Shown piece after piece: positions 48,298 to 61,429 of a stretch of DNA of 64,000 bases. Numbering within the stretch: the first letter of the stretch is position 1; the number at the start of each line of letters is the position of its first letter. The stretch is from Caprimulgus europaeus (Eukaryota; Chordata; Aves; Caprimulgiformes; Caprimulgidae). The position numbers and the translations under genes were made by a program. The notes under the pieces were generated by a model that did not search any database, had not been told where the DNA came from, and saw nothing but the letters and a program-made list of their open reading frames with translations. The DNA is taken from positions 25,064,578-25,128,577 of the forward strand of contig OU015533.1 in assembly GCA_907165065.1 (NCBI GenBank), given 5' to 3'.

Positions 48298-51200
48298 CAA
48301 TGGAATTGAGATCAGCTTGTGTGTGTCTTTGTTTCATTAAAAACATATGCCCTCCCAGTTGCGTTGGATAAAGATGCAGACTTCAGCCCTTGAAGGGCGG
48401 AGGAGGGAAGGGGTAAATAAAGGGCATGTGGAGACAGGGAAGGTTGCCAAGTGAAACTGAAGGTTTGGGATATTTGGGTCACCTGGATTCTCAGGAATCG
48501 GGTGTAGCTGGAATATGTGGTAGTGAAGAAAACATTGCAGAGCCTGTTGTGAAGGACTGAGGTGTGTGTTTAAGAAAACTAGTTTGAGAATTTATTAGTT
48601 AATGCTTATGGCCTATGAAAGCTGGCTGAGCTCCTAGGAAGGTTTTTATAGTGAAGTCTATAGCAACCAAAGGAACCAAAAGTCACTTTTTCTTTTAAAA
48701 CATTGGTTTGATTCACAATTTTTTTTTTTTTTAAACATTAAGAGTATTACCAAAAGAGAAATATAGTTGGGGGAGGAAAGGCTAAGCCCTGTTTTCTACA
48801 AAATAACTCCCAGATATTACTGTAGCTTCCAAAGAATTTCAGTGGCAATATTATCTTTATAGGGGACATGCAGTTTTGCTTTAACTTATTCAGAAAACAT
48901 CACATGAAATTCTGACTCTGTCTTCTTATTTTGATATTTTACTTCTAAGTTTCACTCCTTGAACCTTTCTTTGTATAGATGCTCTTTGTGACCCGGGAGT
49001 TGCAAAGACCAAAAAGATTTTGCCCACAATGTTCTTCTCCTCCTTTTTTCTTAAGGACTTTTATGTTGTTCTTTTGATAAGCAGCAGTGACCAAAGGTGG
49101 CCTTAGTCTTTATACACAACTTGCTTTTTCAAAAAATTGATTTCTGTCATTCTTTTTTTTTGCATTGAATTGTAGCTAAAACTAGTCTGAAACTTTGCTT
49201 TTAATTGGCAGCTCTGGTGAACGCAATTTTAAGTGACTTGTACCCATGCTCTTATCTTTGTACAAAGATTGTTTGTTATTGATGTGACTTTTACTTCCAC
49301 TAATGAAAGCCCATCCTCTTGGTCGCTACAGGAAAAACTATGATATAAAGTGTAATGTAATTCCAGGTCTGCCGTGACTGCTTTTTACTAGAGAAGTGTA
49401 GATATGATATGCATCCAAAATTAGAAAGAAAATTTATCCTTACTTTTTGGCTTTTTTTGTTTTTAACAAAGGTAAGGCTGGGAAGTTCTCTTCTGATTGT
49501 TGAGCTGAAACTGATGTTTTTTTTTTTTTGTGCATGCATACACAAGCCCACATTTTTCCACTGTGATATTTGAGAAGATTTTTTGAGATCTCCAGCTGGC
49601 AAAAGGTGCAGTTGGTCATCAAGTGGGATTTTCAAAAGGCTAAAACTTTATATTTCAAATTCTGTTCAAAAGTTCTAATGTATACCCATTACTGACTATT
49701 CAGAAACCTGAACTCCCTTATGATGTTGAGAGTAAGACTTAAACATTTGCTGTTGTGCCATTTTACCTAATGAGAAAACTGGAGAACTAAGGCCACGTTG
49801 GAAGAATAATCTTTTTTACACATGCAAAATTGCAGCAGAGCTCTTTGTCCTTTCCTAGGTTTTTGCATTTCTGTAAACTTTCAAATAGTTTGTTCAAAGA
49901 TAGACATCCTTAATCCATCTTGGACAGATTACCTGTAATTCTGGTGCAAATGTCTGCTGAATATTTCCCCACTGGTTAGCCTTTCATCTGCTGTGTCTGT
50001 GCACTAACACAGATAGAAGAACTTTCTAAATATACTGTGTTACATCCTGTGCATCAGGCTTCTGATTCTGAGTCCCTTAGCAGGTTGTCTATCTCTTCTT
50101 AGGATAGACAGACAAAATTACTTGCTCTCTTTTTGTCCTTTAGTCAGTTTCTCAAATTCAAATGAAATGGTACATAAAAAGAAAGATTCCATCTGTGCTC
50201 CTCTGTCCCTTTCAGTCAGGCTTACCACTGTATGACTCTGCATTGGACTGACTGAGGAACAAGTTTTGCAGTAGCTTAGAGACTTATATTTTGCTTTCAG
50301 TTAAAGCTTTAAATTGTGCATGTGAAAGGGGATGAAATTTTCTCTATCTCTGAAATGGCACTTTTTTTTTTTTAATATATGTACAAGTGTTAACTTTTGT
50401 GCTTTTTGAATTTTAGCTGGAGGATATAATCTTCTTAGCTAAAACTGAGTTTTCACTTAAGGAAGTAATTGCCTCTTAAAAAAAATCCTTTCTAAAGTCC
50501 TGTTGTATTGCTTGCCTCTTATCTCTAACAAGGTGACTGGATTTCTGTAACAGTCCTTTCTGTACAAGGTTCTCAGATTAAAATCTATGATAACATGCAA
50601 ATTCAATGCAATCTATATGAAAATAAATTTAATTCAATTGAATAATTCAATTTAAGTCAAATATTTGTTATTTCAATGCAGTTTTTATCTTAATTCTTGG
50701 AAGTTTTTTTCCCCAATATTTTTCTTATGTAGGTCATGTTTTTTTAAAATATAATGTACAAAATTCTTTCTTAAAAATGTTTTCTGATAGAAGTATGCTA
50801 CTGATAATGCTCTTGCAATGTAAATTTCTGATCATAAGGACTGTCTATTGTCTTACCACAACTTTATTTTCAGGAGAATTTGAATACATGTGTATTAATA
50901 TTCCAAACAAATCCATCTAATGAGTTTTGCAGGCTCTGGCTCTCCTATAAGTCAATGAAAATTCATTTGTTTATATGAGTAGTTAAAGAGAACCTTATTG
51001 GTCTGTATTTTCATAATTTCTCTGCTGCTTTTAAGTTCTAATGTAGGTTGTTGCAGGTTTTGTTTTGGTTGGGTTTTGAGTGAGATGTAGGCTTGAGAAG
51101 GCAACTATAGTGCCTGCTTCTAGGCAGTTGCTGAAAGCAGAAGCTGTCTGAATGTTCTTGACATTGACCAGCTTGTGTTCTCTACATGGGTTTCTGCACT

Positions 51201-52055
51201 GGTTTGAGTATTCTGGGAGAACCTCACTGCAATTGTCTGATGCCTATTGCATAAATTGTATCACTCAAAAATAGTGAGGAGGAAGGAAAGAATTTGTTAT
51301 ATTTCAGAAGAATGTATTGTACAATTCTGATTAATCTCTTCATTGCAACCCAGTGTTCTATTTCAATGCCTTCCTCCCCCCTCAAAAAATAGAAAAGCCC
51401 TCACAAACAAAAAAGAAAACCCAAGCCCTCCCCACCACCATCACTTTTCATGAAGCTTTCAAGTAGTCCTTAGAAAGCTGAGTTTCTAAGGAGCTTTATA
51501 TAAGAAATGGAAAACACACATACCTAGAGCTGGACTCTATAGGTCTTAATAATCAGTGCTGATTGGCCTTAACCCACAGCAAATGGATTCTTTGCACTTT
51601 CTCCCTCTCTGAATATGTTTGGTAGGTTTTTTGAAATAATTATTTAGTTATTAAGTTGAAAAAAAAATTATCCTGCCCTGAAATGTTTGGCTATTGTTGT
51701 CTTTTATTATGCTTGTCCTGAAATAGTCCTGCATCGCTTATTTGATTTGCATTCATTCTTTTAGTTAAAACTTTATTTAAACCTAAAATTTAACATGTGT
51801 ATTTATAATTATTAATTTATGTGCAAAAATGTTTTTAAAAAGTACTGGTTTCATAGTTAAAAAACTCCAGAGTTTAAAAAAAATATATGTATTTTGTATT
51901 GACAATATGCTGCCGAAAAATTGCTCACTTTCATGCACTGCTCAGAAAAAGGTACTTCTTTAAAAGCTAGAGAAGCATATATAAAATTTTAATATTCTTC
52001 TAAATATGTCAAAAGCCTTATTTATATGCTGTTGTAACAAATATGGTTTATATGA

Positions 52056-52061
52056 ATAAAA
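52056..52061 (+). promoter_or_regulatory. Poly(A) signal candidate upstream of the putative last exon
   Basis: AATAAA within TGAATAAAAATAG, followed by T/GT-rich DNA. It lies inside the inferred 3'-UTR intron, so it would be used only by unspliced RBM45 transcripts, if at all. Confidence 0.25.
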
Positions 52062-52112
52062 ATAGATATGTTGCTTTTTGATACTATTTTTGTACTTGTG
52101 TTTTTTCTACAG

Positions 52113-52320
52113 AAACTAAATAATGACATGACCTTCAGCTAGCTGACTGACTGACTGAAAACGTGACTAGACATGGTTCCTGTGGACAGTGACAGCTTTT
52201 TTTTTTTTCGTTACTTGGTTGATCTCTCCATATATGGTACTTGCTGGCTTTGAAAATGCAGACATGGAGTTTTGAAAATTATCTAGGTATTAAAAATTGT
52301 AAACTGGTGGTTGTTCTTGT
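52113..52320 (+). other. RBM45: Probable non-coding last exon of RBM45
   Basis: A strong acceptor (TTGTGTTTTTTCTACAG, ending 52112) precedes AAACTAAATAATGACATGAC. It is a natural partner for the donor at 47989 just after the RBM45 stop codon, with an intron of about 4.1 kb. An ATTAAA signal at 52289-52294 with a GT-rich stretch downstream could close the transcript near 52.31-52.33 kb. The joining is inferred; no coding content is expected. Confidence 0.45.
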
Positions 52321-55120
52321 AGTAGTCTGTAGTCTTGTATTACAAAAATATGTCTTTTGTTTAACTGAATTCCTCCTCTAAGATGAAAATTGCAATCATG
52401 GGGGGAAGTAAAGGAGTCAGCATTTTGTGGCTTGACTGGTTAGTTGGAAATGATTCAGATTATAACTGTTAAAATAGAAGACGTTTTTTGTGGTCTGAAC
52501 TGCATTGAAAAGTGAAGTACAGTGCTAAATTCAAAGAAAATGAAATAACTTTTCAAAAACTGCTGGCAAACCTGACATTATTAAGCTAGATTCAAGAATA
52601 GCTGTGATCAAGAAAATGATCAAGTACGTTCTTAAGTATTTTGTTGATTTGGGCCAAAAGTATTCATTATGCTTTATATGCTGTTTAGTGAAAAGGACAT
52701 GTGACTGTGGGTCAGACTATCAGAGCTGCTTATACTTATCCTTTCTTATCCTGAGGTCTTTTGGTTGTAACTGTGGGGGAAGTATGGAGTTTGGGGGTGG
52801 GATTTTTTGGTCTGTTTTGTTTTGATTTTTTTTCTTTTGTTATTTTGGGTTGGGTTTTTTTTTTTAGGAAGCTTTTACTGCATATGTTGTTTAAGTAAAA
52901 ATTGAATAATTCAGCATTTCAGCAGGATGAAGAGGATTTCAGTGTTGATGTAGAGTAAATGAAGATAGCTAGAATAAGTATTTGCACAGATATTTTCAAT
53001 TGCCAAATACTGTTCTGTTTATTCCTGAATCCTGCTTGTTGAATTGAAAATATACTGGATATTAAAATAATTTATACAGTTAAAATTGATAACTTCTAGT
53101 TGTATGCACACTAGGGGACAAGCACAGTCTTGGATACATCTTGCTTTTCAAAGTCTCCAATCCTGGTCCCTTGATCACTGGCATGGGGAGAGACAGAGGA
53201 GCATCCTGTAACTTCCTCTGTCTCTGAGCAACTTCAGAAAGACTTCCTTCCAAAGAAATCCCTATCCCACAGGAAAGTACGGGTGAGGAAGCAGGTCTTA
53301 CTTCCTTAGTTACCAGGCATGGGATAGTGAACTGGGTTTCAGAGCAGACGTACCCAGTGTTTAGAATTGTGATGTGATGGGCGAGTTACTGACCTTGATA
53401 AGGAGAACTGGGTCACAGGTGAGGCAGAGTGAATGGCAGCCCATAGTGGATTTTGATAGTGGGGTTTATTTAAGAATCAGCAAGATTTGAGCTTTTATCC
53501 TATGTTACAATTTCATGCACTTACCTGCTTTTCTCTCCTCCCCACCAGCAGTGTTAGGTTTGCGAAGCCTCAGATTCCCTTCGCAGATGGGACATCGCTG
53601 CTGTCGGGAGGGTTGGGCAGAAAGTTGCATTTGTGCTGTGCAGCTCCATCACTAGCTGTGACCTCGGGTCCCACAGGCCAGTGTCCCTGGAAAATGCCTT
53701 TGGCATTTGTTTCTATCCAGCTCAGTGAGCTCCAGGATCATCCCCTCTTTCCCCAGTCTTCACCTTCTGCTTCTACAGCCCCTTATTGTTTCCAAGAATG
53801 CTACTTATCAAAAACCTTCCTTGCAGTGTCCTTTCTGGTGCTCCAAGCCCCTGACTTCCCCAGTCTCAGTGAATGTGCAGAAGCACAACTCCTAATTGGT
53901 GTCTTTGTATTTTGTCTCTTTTATTATGTTTTTTACCTACAACAGATGGCCTCCTTTTCTTGTTTTCTTTGTCTTTCAAAGAGAAGGAGGAAACGAGAAG
54001 GTGTTGGGAAATACTTCCAGTTCGAAGTAGCTGAAAGCTGTGTATGCAACCCTGTTTAATTTTTCACCATTCTTTTACAGCAGCAAAAGATGTGGATCCA
54101 TTAAAGCAATGCTCCTGGTTGGGGTTGCAGGAGAAAGAGGAAAGCGAAGAGCAGACCCTTTGATACAGTCTTTTTATCTGCAAGATAAACTTAAAACTTA
54201 CAACTACCATTTGGTGCTTTACAGTTAGCTGCCTTAAAATACTGCTAGAATACAAACGTAGTAATGTCATATGTCCACCTACTATCAAATGAATGCAATT
54301 AGAAGAATATTTACATGCAGTATACATAACACTTCTTATGCAGCACGTATTTTGGAACATTTCATAAACTGGTCTTCAATACAAGATACAACCACGTTCA
54401 ACTAGTTTTTATTTCCCGCTCTTTATGAAAAGAAGTATCAGTAAAAATATTTTTGCATTAGAGAGGGTAGATGAGAATGAACACTGTCATTGCAAGTGGT
54501 TCAGAAGTTTAAATTGTAAGTGACAGAAAATGTATTTAAAAAGCTACAAAGCAGTGTCATGTCTTCTGTTAAAAGAATATGAGAATTCAAATGCTCAAAC
54601 GTGAGGAAGTTGCAGAATAAAGGTTGCCTAAGAAACCTTTTGCCTCCCTCCATTCCCCTCATGTGTTATGATGCAGTCCTTGATGACTCACTAGCAGCTT
54701 TTTTCCTCAGTTTTTTTCGTTCAGCACAAAGAACAAAATTGAATCAGGGCGGCGTGGTTAAAGCAAGCTGTAAAATTCCTGCTTAATTTGTTGAAGATGT
54801 TAGAAATTCCACAGTGAACAAAACAGGTTTATGGTTGAGCCTGGAGAATGAGATCCTATCTCTGACTCCAGCCCAGAGATTTTTTGGGAGGGGCATTGCT
54901 ATTTATTTCTCTGGGGTTCCTCTGGAATAGTCGTGTTTGGGGTTTTGGGGATTTTTTGTTTGTTTTTGTTTCCCTCATCCTCACCATAAATTCTGAGTAA
55001 AATGTGGGGCTTTCCTGTATTTGCTAAGGGGAAATAATTCTGACCAGGTTGCCATAGATCCAAAACTCCAGAATCACGGAGCAGCACCTTTGCAGCCTTA
55101 ACAGTACAGTGTGCATATGC

Positions 55121-55275
55121 AGCGAGCCCAATATCTTTAGAAAGCACCAGTCCCTATGCGAACGTGACAGAGCCACCATGCTCGTACAGCAGGTCTGGCG
55201 CGCACTGCTGAATGCGTATGGTGCGGTGTATCTGCGCGTTAGGAGTCAGCTGAAACGCGGCCTGCGAGGGGTGAG
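55121..55275 (+). other. Isolated CpG-dense spot with a short Kozak-started open frame
   Basis: Twelve or more CpG dinucleotides are packed into about 120 bases, while several kb on either side are CpG-poor. It contains GCCACCATGC, a near-ideal initiation context at 55178, opening MLVQQVWRALLNAYGAVYLR and VRSQLKRGLRG, and then a donor-like GGG|GTGAGG at 55271. The peptide is basic and resembles nothing I know. It could be a small promoter or first exon, a methylation-free regulatory site, or chance. Confidence 0.35.
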
Positions 55276-57594
55276 GTGCTGTGCCAGTGCAAGCCTCTTT
55301 TCAGTGTGTGTGCAGGTCTTTACTGCTTTTATTTGTCTTCACTGAAGAAAGTGCTTTAAAGTATAGGATAACAGTGGGCATGTTATTTAGGTGCCAGGTG
55401 AAATGCTGAGCATCTCTGTATAGTCAGTTGTAAAAAAACTCATTTATGTGCTCAAATCAGCCTTTTTGATGAGTCTCTCCTATGTCACTATTGCCAGTCT
55501 AATGTGGCACTGAAGGTGGACGCCTGTGTGTTTAGGGGATGTAGACATCTCTAGGAGTATAAACACTCAAAACTGAAGTGTCTGGTGTCTGAGCTTGGCC
55601 ATCCATGATGGGAAAGAAGGATAGTCTTAGAATGATCTTAACAGCTACTTGAGGGAGCATTGAACACACACAGGGAGTTGAGATACCCTTTAAAACTTGA
55701 AGTAATGTTACAAAGTAGAAAGAATAGTGCTGTTTTCTAATTGTTCTCAGTCCTGTTTCTATTACTGCATGTCCATGGGAAGAGTGGGCCACTGCACTCC
55801 CCTGGGTGTGGCAGATCAGTGCTCTGTATGTAGTCCTGCTTCGGGCTACAGAGCTCTTTTGACTGCTTCTTTGGTCAGGTCTTGAACTAAAGAGAATTGG
55901 ACTGGTACTCAGAAGAAAGAAATTTCCCCATTTTCAGTGCTGAGACTGAGATACTGTCTGCTCACAGAGTTGCTTCTTAGGATCTCTCTCCTTTTTAGTC
56001 TTTGAATCAGTCTGTTAGGTGACTCACTATTTGTAGTGTTCTGGTGACATCTTTTAGAAGAGCCTTAAAAGCAAAATCATCACTTGATCTCCTTAGAGTT
56101 CAGTGTATTTCCCAAAAGCGTTGAGGTACTAGTCTTCTCCAGCTAAATACCAGTTTGTGTATGTTTTGCTATTTTAAAGTCCCCCAGCGTTTTTGATTGG
56201 ATATGATATTCATCACTCCCTGTTTAAATTGTTATATAGCACTACTGGTAAGTAGGTGGTGTGCTGCTTTTCTAGGTCATTTCATTGGTAAGAAAAAACT
56301 GCTGAGAGGATGAGCAGTAGGATCCTGTACTGGAAAAAACTGTGTCATGTTTATTCTTTTTGTTGGTGATTAGTGAATTGGTTAAAACCATACAAGGTTT
56401 TTTGTGTTGTCTTGCAGTAATAGTGCTTTAATGTTGGTAAGCAGAATTTGGTATGCTTATCTGTAAGTGACTTGGAATTCAGCTGTGTTCATCAGCCATA
56501 GTTTCTGTTGGCATTGAACAGGGCTCTTGTACCTTTTGAAAATGAGATAATTTCTACTGGATACTATTTACGGTAATGTGTAAAAACTGCATTATTTTAT
56601 CTATTTATTGAATCATAGCCACTTGGTCAGCAGATGAGCTTTTTGTTTATGTAACTGGAGAAATATAGTCATTTACTTATTTGCCTGAATGTCTACATTA
56701 GAGTATATCTGATCAAGTGAAAAATGCCCATTCTCAGGGGGGCTGTGTATTCAGAATGGGATCTGTGAGTCAGTGATTGGACTTTGTTCCCTTCACGGTG
56801 TTTGGGGACTCCTACCTGAGACCTTTTTCTTTGGTGGTACAAACCTCTCCTCACATGGGGGCAGAGCCCAGGTTTGCACTGCACGGTGGAGTTGGATGTC
56901 CTCTGTATCTTCTTTTTTTCCTGTTAATGGTCCATTTTATTACCCAGGGTACTCTGTCATGTTATTTCTGCTCCGTCTACAGAGACATCAACTATTGCTT
57001 GCAGTGCCAGGCACCTCCACTCTCTCAGTTACCGTAGCAGTAAGTGAGAGACAGAAGAAGGAATAAACATATGTAAGTGGCAGCTGTTGAAGGTGAGAAC
57101 AGCGTGCAATTATGTGCACAGCTCCACTTCAGAAATCTACTCATTTCATGTTCTCACCATGCCATTTTCCTAATCTTTCTATCTTTATTTGTTAGACATT
57201 CTTGGAAAACTTTGTCAAATATTCTGCTCAAGTTTTTCACAGAACATCATATTTGCACTGCAGTTGGACTAGTAAATTTTCTCCAAAATAAATGGGAGCA
57301 ACAATTATAAATGAAAGGAAGGTTAACGATGCCAAGTTCTCTTCATGTATTTAGAGCAAAGGGACAAAGGGCGATGTTGGCACCCGCAGCGTTGTGAAGC
57401 GATCCCACCTGCTTGGCAGAGGTCACGGGTGCCCTGGGTGTGCAGCTGGAGGCTGCAACTCCAAATTGACACTGCTTTTGAAAATCTTAACCTGCTTCTG
57501 AAGTAATCAACCTACAGATGGAATTTCTGAAGTAAAAGGTTGGGAGTTTTTTTCACAGGTAGAGAATTATCTTAAAGTATATCAATTTCAAACA

Positions 57595-57670
57595 CATAAT
57601 ATAAAATACTTTAATATAATTTAATAATTATTTAATAATAATTAAAATAATTTAAAGTAATTAATTGAGA
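57595..57670. repeat. A/T-only low-complexity tract
   Basis: Irregular TAATA/ATTTAAT repeats with almost no G or C; likely a decayed AT microsatellite. Confidence 0.7.
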
Positions 57671-60600
57671 AAAGACAGAATCCTAGTTTAACTTGCATCT
57701 TTTAATTTTTTTAAACCATTAATTTCTTCATAGCCTCTTAGTTTTGAAATACAAATTATCTGGTTTTGCTTGCACGTCTCACATATCTATTTCTGATTTT
57801 TTTTCTTGCTGTTCCAGAGGCTTTTAATAGTTTTGCAAATGCCAGATTAGCCAAACAGTTTAGAAATCATCATGCCTAGTATGAACATTTTCTGTGAGAC
57901 AGCTAGAAACACCACATACAGAATGCCTCTTTATACCATTGCTTGGCATTTTTTCAATTTCTCTGTAAAAGATTAAAAGTCACATAATGAACAGGAGCTA
58001 GGAAGAGAACCAGAGGAAAGAGGGACTAAACAAAGGAGAAATAAGAAAGATTATAAAAAGGAGTTCTGATTTTGAGACAACAGAACAGGAAACAGTCTAG
58101 TAAGAGGTAAGGCGTGGGGTGGTTCCTAAGAAAGTCAATTCAGATACTGGGAAAAGCAGGATAATCCAAATGATTCATATTTTAAGACAGAAAAAATGGA
58201 GGGCACTGTGGTGCACTGGAAGCCAAATGCTTTCAGTTGAGTGTAGGGATCTGGAGTCTTTTGAATGGATATCTTATCACAAATGAATCACAGAGGCTCT
58301 TACATCAGTCTGTAGTCATGTCACTCTTTTGTGTCTTATTTCTCCTTTGTTTTGACATACACTGGTTGTCATGCACCATGCACGCTTCATACGCACATAA
58401 TGAATATTATGGCACCGGGAGTGCTTTTAGAGCAATGTCTGTTAGTCAAAAATGTGTGCCTTCTGTTGAGCTCCTTTATGATGTTGGGTGATTCTCCTTC
58501 ATCCCTCTGCTGTCTCGTGGTTCTGTTCCTCCTCCTTGCGCTGACAGCCACCCCTGGCTGCTGCTGTCCTGAGGTCAGTGAACAACTTGTAGTACAGCCT
58601 GGCTTTGAGTTGCTCATCCAGAGCCTCTGTGTTAAGCAGGGACAAGCAGCAGAAACTTGGAGTAAAGGCAGGATCAGACCTCCTGCAGTCGGCCTTATGG
58701 ACTCAAAAACCTCCAGGTTCCAGACACTTCAGACAGCTTTGATAGCTGAAGCTGTGGAGACAAAAGGAGGCAGCTCTGCACCACGTCACTGCTGGGTATG
58801 AGAGCAAAGAGAAATGTGCAGCTGAACGTAAAACAAACCAAGGTTCAGCTGCTGGCTCTGCTTGGTTATAAATACTTTACAGGAAGCTTCAAGGAGAAGC
58901 TGCCTGGAGGGATGGTGGCCTTTATGGTCTTGGTACTTTGTAAACAACGTAAATCACAGCTTGAAAATAACACTTTGGTACTGTACAATCCACTTATCTC
59001 CTAGATGGTGGGGCTGTTTTGAACTGTACATGGCACTGTCAGACTAATTAAATATTGATATAAGACTTTTATTTAATTGACTTTAGCAATATGCATCTGC
59101 CTACTCCCAAACCTTAATTCTCTTACTCTGAATTTTTCTTGAAATTCTGAAAACTGTGGGGCTTGGGAAGGTGAGGCTTCACCCCATGTGAAGTGTTCAA
59201 ATATAATCTTAACATGCAGTATCTGTAGGACCTTACTAAGACTGTAGAGTTAACTGCTGACCAGACCCTACTCTATATTTAGAGAAAATGTTTACAAATC
59301 TTGAGCATGGGCATACAGAAGACACTCTGGGAATTCTTCCAACTCTTCTGACCAAGTTCTGTCTTCAGAAAGTACTAATCCTTTTTCTGATGTAATTTTA
59401 AGAAATCCAGGACAATATTAACAGAGTGTATTCAATTATGTGGACATCAAAACCCATTTGTGGAGATACAAATATATGGTGGAAATATGTTCTGAAATTG
59501 AAATTATAAGTAACTTCACAAACAAAATTGCAAGATTGCTGAAAGTTGTTTTGAGTATCAGAATTTTTATTTTCCTCATCTTGGGCACACTAAATTGCCC
59601 TCCTAATGTATCTGTTACATCCAAGGATAGCAGGAGTGAAATGATATTTAATCAGCAAAACAAAATCAAAGGCAATGGCATGTGAAAACATGCACTGTGT
59701 GTCTTGACCCACTGATGTTTTAAACTTTTAATCAAGTCCACAGAATTCACTTCTATTCAGAGTTCACTTCTAATATAATAGTGCGGGGGAACACTAACAT
59801 CTGCTGCCTTTCTTCTCCATGAAAACATACCAGCTTAGCTACTTAAAAGTATTGCCAGAATTTTGAACACAAGTTATTCATACCCAGCTATCACAGTAGG
59901 TTTTTCTTTTGCCTGTTTAAAGGACAAGGTCGCAATGCCCATGTATAACAGCATTCTTGGAATTTTATCCTGGCTGCAATGTGAAACAGTTTGAAACCGG
60001 GTAATCTCTGTTGTGGCTTTGGAAAAGTAAATTAGGTAGTTCTCAGAGAGTGCAGAGGAAACTGTACCACTGAGACCCTTTTAAAAGCTATTTTAGGGGA
60101 GGTATTGAGAGAAAAGTTTTCTAAATATTGACATTTTAAAGAATTTAGTCTAGAACAGAAACTAGAGTGCTGGTAATAGCCAGCAGGGTTATAAGACCAG
60201 TGTTCTTCCAATCCCTTCCAACCAGAGATTTCTTTTTTTTTGGTGGTTGTTATTTAAAACACATAGCTTGAAGTGTTTATACTGCTTTGGTTTTGCAGTC
60301 TACACAGTAAAGAAATCATATGCATTCTGCTGAAGAGGAGGCCGTGGGACAACTATCCATTGCTGAAATCAAGCATGAAACAAACTCTTTTCCTTATATT
60401 CAAGTAGATATGACTAGCTATACAGAGTATCAACCATACAGATTTTGTTTATATGAGATTTAACCACTCCAGCTGAATTATCATATGTTTGTCTTCAGAG
60501 ATTCTTGGAGTTCTGCCAAACTGCATTTCAGATTTGCTTTTCAGATTTCTAGTTTCTTGTCTTTAATAGGGATATTCTTAACAGAACTCCTATAAATTGT

Positions 60601-61429
60601 GATTATCTATGTAAGATGTTTACCTGTCATTTGAGTTTTAAAGCATCTCTAGGTGATTCTACTGCCCTTTCAGGTTTCTTCAATGAGAAGAAATAATTAT
60701 CCCTTTCTCTTCCAGGCTGTTCTAAGACTGGTTTAGAATTTATTCCTGTGATAATATATGAATATGGAAAATATTTTTGTGATATTCTATGCATATCATA
60801 TGCTATTATGCTTCAGGATTTCTCTTGCTATGTACTGCCCCAATCTTTTATAAAGGAGAGAAAAAATGATGCTGACCTGAACAGACCGGTGTGTATGGAT
60901 TATCATTACTGAAACTGGAGAGCAAATTGTTGAGAAGAATAAAACTGTTTTTCCAAATTCTCTTCAGGGGAATGGAGAAACACCCAAAAGAGGAAGATCA
61001 AGAACTAAGAATCCAATTTTACTCCCAGGGAAGATGGCTAAAGGCAGAAGTATGCTTTCATACTGCTTCTCCTTGGTTTCTCACACCTAACTGAGCAGAA
61101 AGAAAAGAATAAACCATTTGAATGGCTGTACAGGACCAGCATAAATGTCCATTTGATCTGGTGTCCTGTTTCTCCACAGTGGTTGGAAACCGATGCCTGG
61201 GGAGCTCATTGAAACAAAGCAGATAAAGTGTTCTTTTGTGGGCAACTTTGAGCAGGCAACAGGCAAGCACCTTTCAAACGGGAACTGCAAAGGAAATAAT
61301 TGTGCTTAATAGCTACAGCTATCCTTCATTTGTTCGTATAACTGCTGCTTAAAAACATCCATTTCTTCAGCTCCGTAGTGTTGTATAGCAGCAAGCCACC
61401 CAATTTAAGAACACTTTGTATGGAAAAGT

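Larger units (their letters stand above)
47989..52112 (+). other. RBM45: Inferred 3'-UTR intron of RBM45 (or 3' flank)
   Basis: The interval lies between the post-stop donor and the acceptor at 52112. It includes a TG/TA-rich low-complexity stretch at about 48130-48200 and many A/T runs. No coding exon or repeat family was recognised. Confidence 0.5.
52330..61425. other. Intergenic, downstream of RBM45
   Basis: This is AT-rich sequence without a supportable gene. Open frames of up to 190 codons (53487-54059) do not look like protein and lack recognisable splice or homology support. Points of note are the CpG-dense spot at 55121-55275 and the AT-only low-complexity run at about 57595-57670. 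By mammalian synteny OSBPL6 would come next, but I see none of its exons. Confidence 0.6.

Noticed and set aside
48949-49030. TTTCTTTGTATAG acceptor-like site after RBM45
   Set aside because: It could pair with the post-stop donor, but the site at 52112 has the better pyrimidine tract and a poly(A) signal following, so this is only a weaker alternative.
53487-54059. 190-codon plus-strand open frame, the longest in the downstream region
   Set aside because: Composition is Ser/Phe/Leu/Cys-rich as in random T-rich frames, with no domain, Kozak context or splice evidence.
60190-60235. CCCTTCCAACCAGAGATTTCT-like similarity to a CR1 tail
   Set aside because: Only about 20 bases are alignable, with no upstream CR1 sequence.
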